Of a stretch of 64,000 nt of DNA, positions 8,087 to 17,292 are shown in pieces; the first letter of the stretch is position 1, and every line of letters begins with the position of its first letter. The position numbers and the translations under genes are program-made. The notes under the pieces were generated by a model. It did no database searches and was not told the DNA's origin. It saw only the letters and a list, made by a program, of their open reading frames with translations. Source of the stretch: Streptomyces sp. NRRL B-3428 (GTDB lineage: Bacteria > Actinomycetota > Actinomycetes > Streptomycetales > Streptomycetaceae); NCBI GenBank assembly GCA_000721375.1, contig JOGW01000019.1, positions 124,001 through 188,000 on the forward strand, written 5' to 3'.

Positions 8087-9985
8087 CTAGCTCCAGTTCA
8101 TGCGTATCACCATGTAGGTCTCGCCCTCTCCCGGCGGACGTGTCCACGAACGGGTGGTGAACGTGTGCAGCCGACCGTGGACGATCGCATAGCGCGGCAG
8201 TTGTACTCCGAACTCGCAGGCCAGGGCGTCAAGGAGTGGCCCTTCCGCCGCGGCCGCCGCCTGGCAGTCGCCGAAGAACCGGCTCGGCTCGAGCGGCGCC
8301 GGTATCTCCCCACTGCGCCGCACCTCTCCGTCCGCGTACGTGAACGCGTACTGCTCCACCCCGTCGCGTGCCACCGAGAGATGGAAGTAGGGCTCGCCGT
8401 GCCAGGACCTCAGCCCGCTCCACACCACCACTGAACGGGTGCCCACGGAGGCGCCTGCGGCAGGGGAGATGAACCGCTGCCCGAGGAAGGGCGCGGGGTC
8501 ACCGTCGAACGCGAAACTCCAGCCCGTGCCTGCCCGGCCTACCGCCGCGAGCGCCTTGTCCTCGAAGGACGAGGACTCCCGCTGACCCTCCAGCCGCCTT
8601 CTCCGCATCTCCCAGAGGGCGGCCGGTTCGTCCAGGGCCTCATCGCCGTCGTCCGAAAGCCGTCCGGGCAATTCCGTCGGCTCCACCCCTTCCACCAGGA
8701 CGAACCGATAGGACGTCCGGTTGTTGCCAGGGTCCGGCTCGGCGAGCCACGCCATACCGTCCGGGTCGAGACGGGCGACGGGAGGCGGTGCCACGCCGGT
8801 TCGGCCGGCCCTCGGGGTGGCGAGGAGTTCGCGGCCGCGTTCGGGAACGAGCAGGCGGCCCAGTACGGGTTCGGCCACCCACCCGAGTGGCGCCAGCAGG
8901 TCAGGGCCGAGCGGTTCCCACAGGGGCAGCGCGTCGATCAGGGCCCGCCATGCGCCGTCCGTCTCTCCCCACCGCGCCAACTCCCGCGCACGGCCCACCG
9001 CTTCACCGAATGCTCCGCCCGGCTCATACCGGTATGTGCCGCTCCGTACAGGATCCAGCATGGCGTGCGCCTGCGCCGTCAACTCCGCGTCGGCGCCCCG
9101 CAGATGGAACTTCAGCGTGGAGTCGTCCCCGTGGGAGTGGGCCGTATGCCCGGCGATCAATGCCGGCAGTAGCTCGGATGCGTACCGGCGGTTCGTCGCC
9201 AGTCCTTCGTAATACGTCATGTAGGTCTCGCCCAGCAGCCGGCGTATCTGATCGCGCAGCCCGGCGGCCCGCGGTCTGCCGTAGCCCCTGGCCTCGTCGA
9301 AGACCTCGACGGCTCCCTCCCAGTCGCCCGCCAGCGCGTCGAGCCGTGCCTCCTCCACGCGGCTGTCCCAAAGACGTGTCGTCTCGTTGACGAACTCCCG
9401 CTCGTGGTCGTTCCCGTGCGCTCGCAAGCTGTGGAACTCGCGGTGCATGTCGCGCATGAACGCGCGGAAGCTCGCGTACCGCCGGGGTGGCTCGGCGCGC
9501 CAGCTCGCCCAGGTGTATACGGCCCACTCGCCGTCCTCGTCCACATCCTCGGGATCCATGACGACGTACGTGGCATCGGACTCAACGTGGAGCTGCAGCC
9601 CGCGGTGCCAGATCTCCACCTCTGTGCGCTCCTGCGGACCGGCGTCGTCATCGAGGTGCTCCTCGAACATTTCCGCGAGCCTCGACGCGTCGTTGTGCCA
9701 GCACACCTCCTGGGTGCCCGCGAGCAGGGACACGAAGCCGCCGGCATGCCGCCAGCCATCGCTGACCTCGAGGAATGCCCGGTAAGACGGCGGTACTTGT
9801 ACTCCGAGGCGCCGCTCCAGGTCCGCGATCCGCTCACCGGACGCGGGCGGGAAGCCCAGCCACCGCGCGTCCCGGGACTCCTCGTCCTCCTGGCCGCCGG
9901 ACTCTTCGTCCGTCAGCGCATCCGCCCACTCGCCACTCCAGCCGAGCAGGAAGGGCCGCCAGTCGAATGCCGTCGAGTTCGTCAT
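8087..9985 (-). CDS. SMI1/KNR4-family protein
   Basis: A 632-residue cytoplasmic protein. Residues about 35-75 show the SMI1/KNR4 signature, with an ERIADLERRLGVQVPPSY segment and the following FLEVSDGWR. The remainder is Trp/Arg-rich and unassigned, with low similarity to known domains by eye. SMI1/KNR4 proteins are often immunity factors for polymorphic toxins, though many stand alone in actinobacteria. The start chosen is the ATG giving MTNSTAFDWRP; the open frame extends 41 codons upstream, but that extension lacks a convincing ribosome site and has atypical composition. No toxin gene is adjacent. Confidence 0.8.
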   Translation of the reverse strand: MTNSTAFDWRPFLLGWSGEWADALTDEESGGQEDEESRDARWLGFPPASGERIADLERRLGVQVPPSYRAFLEVSDGWRHAGGFVSLLAGTQEVCWHNDASRLAEMFEEHLDDDAGPQERTEVEIWHRGLQLHVESDATYVVMDPEDVDEDGEWAVYTWASWRAEPPRRYASFRAFMRDMHREFHSLRAHGNDHEREFVNETTRLWDSRVEEARLDALAGDWEGAVEVFDEARGYGRPRAAGLRDQIRRLLGETYMTYYEGLATNRRYASELLPALIAGHTAHSHGDDSTLKFHLRGADAELTAQAHAMLDPVRSGTYRYEPGGAFGEAVGRARELARWGETDGAWRALIDALPLWEPLGPDLLAPLGWVAEPVLGRLLVPERGRELLATPRAGRTGVAPPPVARLDPDGMAWLAEPDPGNNRTSYRFVLVEGVEPTELPGRLSDDGDEALDEPAALWEMRRRRLEGQRESSSFEDKALAAVGRAGTGWSFAFDGDPAPFLGQRFISPAAGASVGTRSVVVWSGLRSWHGEPYFHLSVARDGVEQYAFTYADGEVRRSGEIPAPLEPSRFFGDCQAAAAAEGPLLDALACEFGVQLPRYAIVHGRLHTFTTRSWTRPPGEGETYMVIRMNWS

Positions 9986-10116
9986 GTGTTCGATGCTGCC
10001 AGCCCGCACTGACAGTGGCCCAAGTCGCGTGTGGCAGGTCGACGAGACGCGCAAGTGGCGGATAGGGCACGGATGTTGACCGCTCACGCTGGCTGAAAAA
10101 CTTCGCACTTACACCC

Positions 10117-10145
10117 TTGACGCACCCCCGTAACGACCGTACGTT
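10117..10145 (+). promoter_or_regulatory. Candidate sigma-HrdB promoter for the ABC transporter operon
   Basis: TTGACG, 17-nt spacer, then TACGTT, matching the vegetative Streptomyces consensus. It lies about 130 nt upstream of the SBP start and just before the palindromic operator. Confidence 0.55.
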
Positions 10146-10192
10146 CCCTGGTCATACGTAGAAGCAGATGCCCAACTGTCCTCCGCACTTCA

Positions 10193-10208
10193 GCTCATAC
10201 GTATGAGC
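10193..10208 (+). promoter_or_regulatory. Perfect palindrome, candidate LacI-family operator
   Basis: GCTCATACGTATGAGC is a perfect 16-bp palindrome with a central CG, the architecture of LacI/GalR operators. A half-like copy GTCATACGTAG occurs at 10151-10161, next to the predicted -10 element. The LacI regulator encoded at the end of the same operon is the natural ligand. Confidence 0.6.
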
Positions 10209-10277
10209 AACTCACTCACCTCCCCCGCACATCCCTCAAGGCCCCCGCACAGCGACCACCAAGAGCAGGAGTCAGCC

Positions 10278-11948
10278 ATGCCCACGAGACGAGACTTCAT
10301 AGTGCGCACCGCCGCGGCGGCCGTCGCCGTACCGCTCGGTGCGAGTGCCTGTACGGCGGGGACGGGGGCGAGTGGTACGGGGGCCGGCGGGGGCAAGGGT
10401 GCGCGGACACTCGTCTTCGGCAAGACCGACGCGGGCACGACCTTCGTCCGCAACTACAACATGTTCGGCCCGGCCACCCAGAAGACCCCGCACGGCGAGC
10501 TGATCTACGAGTCCCTCCTGCGCGTCGACTACAGCGACGGCGCGAAGGTCAAGCCGTGGCTGGCCGAGAGCGCGGAGTTCGACGAGGGCGGCAGCACGCT
10601 CACGTTGAAGCTGCGCGATGACGTGAAGTTCTCGGACGGGAAGCCGATGACCGCCGACGACGTGGTCTTCTCGCTCACGATTCCGCTGCAGGACCCCACC
10701 TTCAACACCGGCGGTACCACGTACGACCGCGTAGAGAAGAAGGACGACTCCACCGTCACCGTCCACTGGGACCACGCCGCCTTCAGCGAGGTGAGCCAAC
10801 TCGCCTCGGTCATGGTGCCGGTCGTGCCGAAGCACATCTGGGACGGCAAGAACCTGAAGAGCTGGACGAACCCCGATCCCATCGGCACCGGGCCGTTCGA
10901 ACTGCAGCGTTTCGCCCCGCAGCAGCTGACGCTCGCCGCGCGCTCCGACTACTGGGGCGGCGGTTTCGAGGTCGAGCAGTTGAAGATCATTCCGACCAGC
11001 CCCGACACCGTGAAGGCGCAGCTGCTTCGAGGTGAGGTCGACTGGGCGCTCCAGGCGTGGAACGGGGCCGAGAAGGAGTACGTCGCGAAGGACCCCGAGC
11101 ACCACCTCTACGAGAAGTACGCGACGGGCGGCGCCTATTCGCTCTTCTTCAACACCGCACGCGCCCCCTTCGACGACGTCCATGTGCGAAGGGCGCTGGC
11201 GATGACGATTCCGCGCACGGACATCGTCACCACGCTGCAGCGCCCGGGGACGGAAGCCGGACCGACCGGCCTGGTCGACGAGATCTACGCGGATGCGATC
11301 CTGCCCGAGTACCGGGGCAAGGTGCAGCAGGTCGATGCCAAGGCGGCACTTGAGGAGCTGCAGCTCGGCGGCTTCCAGGTCAAGGGCGGCAAGCTGGTCA
11401 AGGACGGCAAGTCCTATGTGCCGAAGCTGTCGTTCAACCAGGACTTCGGCTGGGACCCGTATGCGAACCTCATGATCCGCAGCTGGCACAAGCACCTCGG
11501 TATCGAGGTGAAGGCGGCCGGGGCTCCGGGTGCCAACCTGTTCGAGCAGCAGCAGACCGGCGAGTTCGACCTCACGATCTCCACCACGGGCGGCGCCGGA
11601 GTCGCCGGTCTGTACAGCGCGTTGAGCAGCCGGGCCCACCGGCCACTGGGTGAGAAGACCGCCACCAACTTCGGCCGCTGGAAGGACGAGGCCACGGACG
11701 CCGCGCTCGCCGAGCTGCAGGGTTCCAACGACCCGGCCACGACGAAGAGCGCGGCGCAGAAGCTGCAGAAGATCGTCGCCGAGCAGGTGCCGTACAGCCC
11801 GGTCTACGACAGCTTCTGGTTCGTGCCCGTCAACAGCGGCCGCTGGACGGGCTGGCCCACCCATGACGACTTCGACGCCGTACCCATGCTGGGCCTCGGT
11901 CCCGACGCCACGCTCACGCTGCAGAAGCTGAAGCAGGCCGCCAAGTGA
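10278..11948 (+). CDS. ABC transporter substrate-binding lipoprotein (family 5, Opp/Dpp type)
   Basis: 556 residues. The N-terminus combines a twin-arginine motif (RRDF at 4-7) with a lipobox ending in Cys25 (GASAC), so it is probably exported by Tat and lipid-anchored. The body is the two-lobed family-5 binding fold, with the LIYESLLRVD and DVKFSDGKPMTADDVVFSL segments typical of peptide/nickel/oligosaccharide binders. The ATG at 10278 follows GAGCAGGAG; an upstream in-frame ATG would add 25 non-signal residues. It is the first gene of a five-gene transporter operon followed by a LacI regulator. The ligand is probably an oligosaccharide, judged from the neighbouring GH3 and beta-helix genes. 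Confidence 0.93.
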   Translation: MPTRRDFIVRTAAAAVAVPLGASACTAGTGASGTGAGGGKGARTLVFGKTDAGTTFVRNYNMFGPATQKTPHGELIYESLLRVDYSDGAKVKPWLAESAEFDEGGSTLTLKLRDDVKFSDGKPMTADDVVFSLTIPLQDPTFNTGGTTYDRVEKKDDSTVTVHWDHAAFSEVSQLASVMVPVVPKHIWDGKNLKSWTNPDPIGTGPFELQRFAPQQLTLAARSDYWGGGFEVEQLKIIPTSPDTVKAQLLRGEVDWALQAWNGAEKEYVAKDPEHHLYEKYATGGAYSLFFNTARAPFDDVHVRRALAMTIPRTDIVTTLQRPGTEAGPTGLVDEIYADAILPEYRGKVQQVDAKAALEELQLGGFQVKGGKLVKDGKSYVPKLSFNQDFGWDPYANLMIRSWHKHLGIEVKAAGAPGANLFEQQQTGEFDLTISTTGGAGVAGLYSALSSRAHRPLGEKTATNFGRWKDEATDAALAELQGSNDPATTKSAAQKLQKIVAEQVPYSPVYDSFWFVPVNSGRWTGWPTHDDFDAVPMLGLGPDATLTLQKLKQAAK

Positions 11949-13015
11949 CGACCGCCGTCGCAGGGACAGCCGCCGGCGCGGGGGCGGCCGTCGTTGTCAA
12001 ACAGCCCCGGACTCCCCGTCGGTGGGGATTCATCGGGCGCAGGCTCGGCTTCTATCTCGCGGCCGCCTGGTCGGCGATCACGCTCAACTTCTTCCTGCCG
12101 CGCCTGATGCCCGGCGACCCGTCCGCCGCGATCGTCGAGAAACTGCAGCGCGTCAGCGGCCAGCAACTGGCGCCGAGCGCACTGGAGTCCATCCAGAAGG
12201 TCTTCGGCAACCCCGACGCCAACCTGGGCCGCCAATACCTCGACTACCTCGGCCAGTTGGCCCGCTTCGACCTGGGCACCTCGGTCAGCAACTACCCCGT
12301 ACCCGTCAGCGACCTGCTGTGGCAGGGACTGCCCTGGACGCTGCTCCTCGTCGGCGCGACCACGGTGATCGCCTTCGCTCTCGGTACCGGTATCGGCGCG
12401 GTGGCCGGCTGGAAGGCGGGCGGTCGCTTCGACACCGTGGTAAGCCCGCTGACCACGTTCGTCTCGGCCATCCCGTACTTCTGGATGGCGCTGCTCGGCC
12501 TGTGGCTGTTCGCCTTCGTGCTCGGCTGGTTCCCGCTGTCCGGCGGCTACGACGCGGATCTGCCGATCGGCTTCTCACCGTCGTTCGTCCTGAGCGTGCT
12601 GCATTACGGGGCCCTGCCCGCCGCCACCATCGTCTTCTCGGCCTTCGGCGGCTGGCTGCTCGGTATGCGCAACATGACCGTGACGACCGTACGCGAGGAC
12701 TACGTGCTGCTCGCCCAGGCCAAGGGCCTGTCGACCCGACGCGTGCTGCTGCGCTACGCGGCCCGTAACGCCGTACTGCCGAACTTCACCGGCTTCGCCC
12801 TGGCCCTGGGTCACGTGGTGGGCGGCGCCCTGCTCACCGAGGTGGTCTTCAACTACCCGGGTGTCGGCTATCTCCTCTACACCTCACTGCAGCAGCGCGA
12901 CTACCCGGTCATGCAAGGGGTCTTCTTCATGATCATGCTGACCGTGCTGCTGGCCAACCTCCTCGCCGACTCGGTGTACGCCCTGCTTGACCCGCGCATC
13001 AGAGAAGGCGGGTGA
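11945..13015 (+). CDS. ABC transporter permease (DppB-like)
   Basis: 356 residues with an N-terminal cytoplasmic tail, a first helix near residues 30-50 and five later helices. The EAA-type cytoplasmic loop is the segment around VREDYVLLAQAKGLS, followed by the conserved C-terminal VVFNYPGVGYLLY block. The GTG start overlaps the stop of the binding-protein gene (GTGA), indicating translational coupling. Together with the next gene it forms the membrane channel for the operon's solute. Confidence 0.93.
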   Translation: MTTAVAGTAAGAGAAVVVKQPRTPRRWGFIGRRLGFYLAAAWSAITLNFFLPRLMPGDPSAAIVEKLQRVSGQQLAPSALESIQKVFGNPDANLGRQYLDYLGQLARFDLGTSVSNYPVPVSDLLWQGLPWTLLLVGATTVIAFALGTGIGAVAGWKAGGRFDTVVSPLTTFVSAIPYFWMALLGLWLFAFVLGWFPLSGGYDADLPIGFSPSFVLSVLHYGALPAATIVFSAFGGWLLGMRNMTVTTVREDYVLLAQAKGLSTRRVLLRYAARNAVLPNFTGFALALGHVVGGALLTEVVFNYPGVGYLLYTSLQQRDYPVMQGVFFMIMLTVLLANLLADSVYALLDPRIREGG

Positions 13016-13021
13016 CGGGAG

Positions 13022-13921
13022 TTGAACACCGCATTCCTCACCGGCTGGAAGGTCCGCACCGGCCTCGGCATCCTGGCCTTCTTCAGCTTCCTGGCGCTGT
13101 TCGGCCCTTGGCTGGCGGAGAGCCTCCTCGGTCTCGACCCGCGCACCAACGACACCGGCGCCATCGCACAGCCGCCCGGCGGCGAACACCTCCTCGGCAC
13201 CGACCAGTTCGGCCAGGACGTCCTCGCCCTGGTCATCGCCGGCGCGCGCGGCTCGATGTACGTCGGACTGATCGGCGCGGTGGTCGGCACGGCCATGGCG
13301 GTCCTCGTCGGCGTACCCGCCGGGTACTACGGCGGCAAGGTGGACGGAGCCCTGAACTTCCTCACGAACCTGTTCCTCGTCCTGCCCGTACTGCCGCTCA
13401 TCCTGATCGTGGCCGGCTATCTGCAGGGCACCGGGCTCACCACCATCGCCCTGATCATCGGCTTCTTCGGCTGGTCCGGCGGCGCCCGCACCCTGCGCGC
13501 CCAGGCACTGAGCATCGCCCACCGCGATTTCGTACGGGCGATGCGCATGCTCGGCGAGAAGGGGCGCCGCCTCGTGTTCGCCGAAGTCCTTCCGCATCTC
13601 ACCGGGTTGATCGCCTCGATGTTCCTGCACGCGATGATCGGCGCGGTGATGGCCGAGGCGGGCCTCGCCTTCCTCGGGATCTCCGACTCCTCGGCGATCA
13701 GCTGGGGAACGATGATCCAGTCGGCTCAGCAGCAGAGCGCCGTCCTGCGCGGCCTGTGGTGGTGGTTCGTACCGCCGGGCCTGTGCATCGCCCTGATCGG
13801 TACGGCGGCGGCCCTGGTCAACTTCGGTGTGGACGAGTTCGCCAACCCCAAGCTGCGGGTCGCACGCCCCGTATCGGCGCGTCGTATGAAGCGACTCGCG
13901 GCCGGAGGTGCGACCCGATGA
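13022..13921 (+). CDS. ABC transporter permease (DppC-like)
   Basis: 299 residues with the DppC pattern: one N-terminal helix, a periplasmic-type segment containing EHLLGTDQFGQDVL, then the permease core with the ARTLRAQALSIAHRDFVRA coupling loop. The TTG start is six bases after the DppB stop. Its own stop overlaps the next gene (ATGA). It partners the DppB-like permease. Confidence 0.92.
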   Translation: MNTAFLTGWKVRTGLGILAFFSFLALFGPWLAESLLGLDPRTNDTGAIAQPPGGEHLLGTDQFGQDVLALVIAGARGSMYVGLIGAVVGTAMAVLVGVPAGYYGGKVDGALNFLTNLFLVLPVLPLILIVAGYLQGTGLTTIALIIGFFGWSGGARTLRAQALSIAHRDFVRAMRMLGEKGRRLVFAEVLPHLTGLIASMFLHAMIGAVMAEAGLAFLGISDSSAISWGTMIQSAQQQSAVLRGLWWWFVPPGLCIALIGTAAALVNFGVDEFANPKLRVARPVSARRMKRLAAGGATR

Positions 13922-14961
13922 CCGCAACCCTCAAGGAGACCACCGTGGCCGCAGGTCAGGCCGTACTCGACGTCCGCGGACTGACCGTCGAGTACGCGAG
14001 CGGGAGCACTCCCGTACGGGCCTGCTCCGATGTCTCCTTCACCCTGCGCCGGGGCGAGATCCTCGGTGTCGCGGGGGAGTCGGGCTCGGGGAAGTCCACA
14101 CTGATCACCGCACTGACCCGGTTGCAGCGCCCGCCCGCCGTCACCACCGCAGGGGAGATCCTCTTCCACGGCCGGGACGGCTCACCGCCGGTCGACCTCG
14201 CACGGCTCGACGGCAGGCAACTGCGGCGCTACCGCTGGACCGCGCTGTCGATCGTGCTGCAGTCCGCGATGGACGCGCTCAACCCCGTGATGCGGCTCGG
14301 CGCCCAGTTCGCCGATGTGCTGCGGGCCCGCGACCGTTCGCTGAGCAAGAAGGACGCCTGGGCACGGGCCGAGGAACTCCTCGCCCTGGTCGGTATCTCC
14401 GCCGACCGCGTACGCGACTACCCGCACCAGCTCTCCGGCGGCATGCGCCAGCGCGCCGCCATCGCCCTGGCGCTGGCCTGCGGACCGGAACTGGTCGTGA
14501 TGGACGAGCCGACCACCGCCGTCGACGTCGTGATGCAACGGCAGATCCTCGCCCAAGTGCTCAGACTGCGAAGCGAGTTGGGGTTCGCGGTCGTGTTCGT
14601 GACGCACGACCTGTCCCTGCTGCTCGAACTCGCCGACCGTATCGCCATCATGTACGCCGGCCGCATCGTCGAGGTGGGCGAGGCCGCGGCCCTCTACAAG
14701 GACCCGCAGCACCCCTACACCCAGGGCCTGCGGGACTCCTTCCCGCCGCTGCACGCACCGCTGCGCACTCTGCGCGGTATTCCGGGCACCCCACCCGACC
14801 TGCGCAACCCACCCGCCGGCTGCCCGTTCCATCCGCGCTGTGCGCAGCGGATCGAGGGGTGCGAGGAGCGGCTGCCGGAGCTCGTTTCGGTGAGGGCCGG
14901 GCACGAGGCGGCGTGTCTGCTCAATGACATGGCGAACGCGACGGAAGGAGGAGCCCGATGA
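13918..14961 (+). CDS. ABC transporter ATP-binding protein (DppD-like)
   Basis: 347 residues. Walker A is GESGSGKST, the signature LSGGMRQRAAIALAL, and Walker B LVVMDEPTTAVDV. The C-terminal oligopeptide-transporter extension has a GCPFHPRCAQRIEGCEE cysteine motif, seen in DppD/OppD proteins and linked to Fe-S or metal binding in some. The ATG at 13918 overlaps the DppC stop; a longer open frame upstream is not used, because it would run through DppC. It hydrolyses ATP to power uptake with the DppF-like partner. Confidence 0.94.
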   Translation: MTATLKETTVAAGQAVLDVRGLTVEYASGSTPVRACSDVSFTLRRGEILGVAGESGSGKSTLITALTRLQRPPAVTTAGEILFHGRDGSPPVDLARLDGRQLRRYRWTALSIVLQSAMDALNPVMRLGAQFADVLRARDRSLSKKDAWARAEELLALVGISADRVRDYPHQLSGGMRQRAAIALALACGPELVVMDEPTTAVDVVMQRQILAQVLRLRSELGFAVVFVTHDLSLLLELADRIAIMYAGRIVEVGEAAALYKDPQHPYTQGLRDSFPPLHAPLRTLRGIPGTPPDLRNPPAGCPFHPRCAQRIEGCEERLPELVSVRAGHEAACLLNDMANATEGGAR

Positions 14962-16076
14962 CCGAGGTGTTGGGTGAGGTGACGACGGTGTCCGAGCAGC
15001 CGACGGCCGATGCGCCCGAGTACGTCCTCGAAGCCCGCCGGGTCTCCAAGCACTTCACCGTACGAGGAGCACTCGGCCGCACCTCGGTCGTCCGTGCCGT
15101 GGAGGACGCGACCGTACGCCTCAGGCCCGGCCAGATCCTGGCCCTGGTGGGCGAGAGCGGCAGCGGGAAGACCACCCTCGCGCGGATGCTGGCCCGGTTC
15201 CACGAGCCGACCGAAGGGGAGATCGCCCTGCGCGGCGAACCCGTGAGCGGCAGCCGGCGCGCGAGGCGGGCGTACTACTCGCAGGTGCAGCTGATCTTCC
15301 AGGACCCCTTCGGCTCGCTGAACCCACTGCACCGCGTCCGCTACAACCTCGACCGCGCGCTGCGCCTGCACCAGCGGCAGCTCGACGCCGCGGGGCGGGA
15401 GCAGCGGATCACCGAACTTCTGGAGCGGGTCAGTCTCACACCGGCCGCGGAGTTCGCGGCGAAGTTCCCGCACGAGCTGTCCGGCGGCCAGCGCCAGCGG
15501 GTGGTGATCGCCCGCGCGCTCGCGGTCGAACCCAAGGTCCTGCTCGGTGACGAGCCCATCTCCATGCTCGATGTCTCCATCCGTCTGGAGATGCTCAATC
15601 TGCTGCAGCGCCTGCGCACCGAGGACGGCCTCGCCCTCCTCTACATCACCCACGACATTGCCAGCGCCCGCTATCTCTGCGACGACATCGCCGTGATGTA
15701 CGCGGGACAGATGGTGGAGTCGGGACCGAAGGAGGAGGTGATCGCGGCGCCGCAGCACCCGTATACGAAACTGCTCATAGAGTCCTCACCCGACCCGGAG
15801 CGTGGCGTGGGGGACCGCGAGACGCTCTTCGCGGGCGCCGACGAGCTGGGCGAACCGCCCAGCCTGATCGACCCTCCCGCAGGCTGCCGGTTCCATCCCC
15901 GCTGCCCGTTCGCGATGCGGGAGTGCGGCGAGCAGGCACCGCCACGGACCGACCTGGGCGGCGGACACTGGACGATGTGCTGGCTGCACGACAAGGGCCG
16001 GGCCGGGGAACTGGCCCGCACGACACATGCCGAGGCGACCGCCGCCCGGCGCAGGACGCTCGAGGGGGCATCGTGA
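14958..16076 (+). CDS. ABC transporter ATP-binding protein (DppF-like)
   Basis: 372 residues. Walker A is GESGSGKTTLA, the signature LSGGQRQRVVIARAL, and Walker B VLLGDEPISMLDVS. The C-terminal extension has GCRFHPRCPFAMRECGE, the cysteine-rich Opp-type tail. The start overlaps the DppD stop (ATGA), and the stop overlaps the start of the LacI gene. The last ~25 residues are Ala/Arg-rich and probably flexible. Confidence 0.94.
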   Translation: MTEVLGEVTTVSEQPTADAPEYVLEARRVSKHFTVRGALGRTSVVRAVEDATVRLRPGQILALVGESGSGKTTLARMLARFHEPTEGEIALRGEPVSGSRRARRAYYSQVQLIFQDPFGSLNPLHRVRYNLDRALRLHQRQLDAAGREQRITELLERVSLTPAAEFAAKFPHELSGGQRQRVVIARALAVEPKVLLGDEPISMLDVSIRLEMLNLLQRLRTEDGLALLYITHDIASARYLCDDIAVMYAGQMVESGPKEEVIAAPQHPYTKLLIESSPDPERGVGDRETLFAGADELGEPPSLIDPPAGCRFHPRCPFAMRECGEQAPPRTDLGGGHWTMCWLHDKGRAGELARTTHAEATAARRRTLEGAS

Positions 16077-17131
16077 CAGCACGACGACGAGAGAAGGCGC
16101 CCAGCCAGGCGGACGTGGCCCGTCTCGCCGGTGTCTCCCAGTCGGCGGTCTCCCGGGTGATCAGCGGCAACGCGGCCACGGCACGGATCCCCGAGGAGAC
16201 CCGGCAGCGCGTCTTCGAGGCGGTACGCGAGCTCGGCTATGTCGCCAACCCGGCGGCCCGTGCGATGCGCAAGCAGCGCAACAACCTGCTCGGCGTCCAC
16301 ACCTTCGAGCGCGTCTTCCCGCACGCCCGCGAGGACTTCTACTTCGAGTTCCTGCTGGGGATCGAGGAGCGGGCCGAGGAGACCGGCTTCGACCTGGTGC
16401 TCTTCACCTCGACGGGATCCGGCAGCCGCGAGGGGTCGGAGCGTGGGGAGCGGAAGATCTACAAGGACGGTACGAACCGGCTCAACCTCGCCGACGGCAG
16501 CATCCTGCTCGGTGTCTCCACCGACCGGGGCGAGCTGGCCCGCCTCTGGTACGAGGGTTACCCCTTCGTGCACATCGGCCGCCGTGAGGTGCCCGGTGCG
16601 GAGATCCCGCAGATCATCCCCGACTACCGCTCGGCGAGCGCGAGCATCGTGGACCGCCTGGTCGCGCACGGCCACCGCAGGATCGGTTACGTACGCGAGT
16701 GGCTGGAGATGGAGCCGTACGAGGACCGGCGTATCGGATACGCGGAGGCGGTCGAGCGGCACGGTCTGACCGACACCTCACCGGGCTTCCGCGGCGTCCA
16801 CGGCATCGAGGCGAGCTGGCTCGACGAGGTGGCGCGGGGTGCGGCCACCGCGATCGTGGTGGAGAGCGTGCGGCTCGCCGAGTCCCTGCGCGACCAACTG
16901 GCCACCCGCGGACGGAAGATCCCCGACGACATCTCCGTGGCCGTGCTCGAAGCGGCGCCCGCGGATCTGTCCGGGCAGTGGGACTCCCTGGAGATCCCGC
17001 GCACCGAGATCGGGCGGATCGCCGTGGACCGGCTGCAGGGAATGCTCGACGACCCCGACGAGCGGACCGGAAGTCTGCTCGTGCCGTGTGTGTTGATCCC
17101 GGGCACCACGGTCGCGGCGGTGAGCGACTAG
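16073..17131 (+). CDS. LacI-family transcriptional regulator of the transport locus
   Basis: 352 residues. The N-terminal HTH reads SQADVARLAGVSQSAVSRVI, followed by the LacI hinge helix region (GYVANPAARAM) and a periplasmic-binding-like effector domain. The GTG at 16073 overlaps the stop of the DppF-like gene; an alternative upstream start would only extend into DppF coding sequence. As the last gene of the transporter operon it very likely autoregulates it through the 16-bp palindrome at 10193. The effector is probably a sugar delivered by the transporter. Confidence 0.93.
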   Translation: MTARRREKAPSQADVARLAGVSQSAVSRVISGNAATARIPEETRQRVFEAVRELGYVANPAARAMRKQRNNLLGVHTFERVFPHAREDFYFEFLLGIEERAEETGFDLVLFTSTGSGSREGSERGERKIYKDGTNRLNLADGSILLGVSTDRGELARLWYEGYPFVHIGRREVPGAEIPQIIPDYRSASASIVDRLVAHGHRRIGYVREWLEMEPYEDRRIGYAEAVERHGLTDTSPGFRGVHGIEASWLDEVARGAATAIVVESVRLAESLRDQLATRGRKIPDDISVAVLEAAPADLSGQWDSLEIPRTEIGRIAVDRLQGMLDDPDERTGSLLVPCVLIPGTTVAAVSD

Positions 17132-17289
17132 GGGGTGTCCGGCGGATCAGGCCTGGGACGGGATGGTCTGGCACGCCCATCTGCTGCGTTGTCGTCAGTC
17201 GCCGACGCTCCGCGTCGACTCCCTCCTCCGCCTTGCAGCAGTGGGGTCTCCCCTGCTCGAGCGAAGCCGAGAGCTTGGGGAAGCCAAGC
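17132..17289. repeat. Putative Streptomyces interspersed intergenic repeat
   Basis: The segment begins GGGGTGTCCGGCGGATCA right after the LacI stop and contains a TGCGTTGTCGTCAGTCG block, a GACGCTCCGCGTC hairpin and a GCTCGAGCGAAGCCGAGAGC block. I recall very similar sequences scattered between genes of many Streptomyces genomes, sometimes with an inverted copy of the left end at the right end, which is not seen here. The right edge provides the GGGGAAG preceding the next gene. The identification rests on memory, not a search. Confidence 0.5.
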
Positions 17290-17292
17290 CCC

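Noticed and set aside
13012..13917. N-terminal extension of the DppD-like ATPase through the DppC gene
   Set aside because: It overlaps a real permease gene throughout, and the ATG at 13918 has a stop-start overlap typical of the operon.
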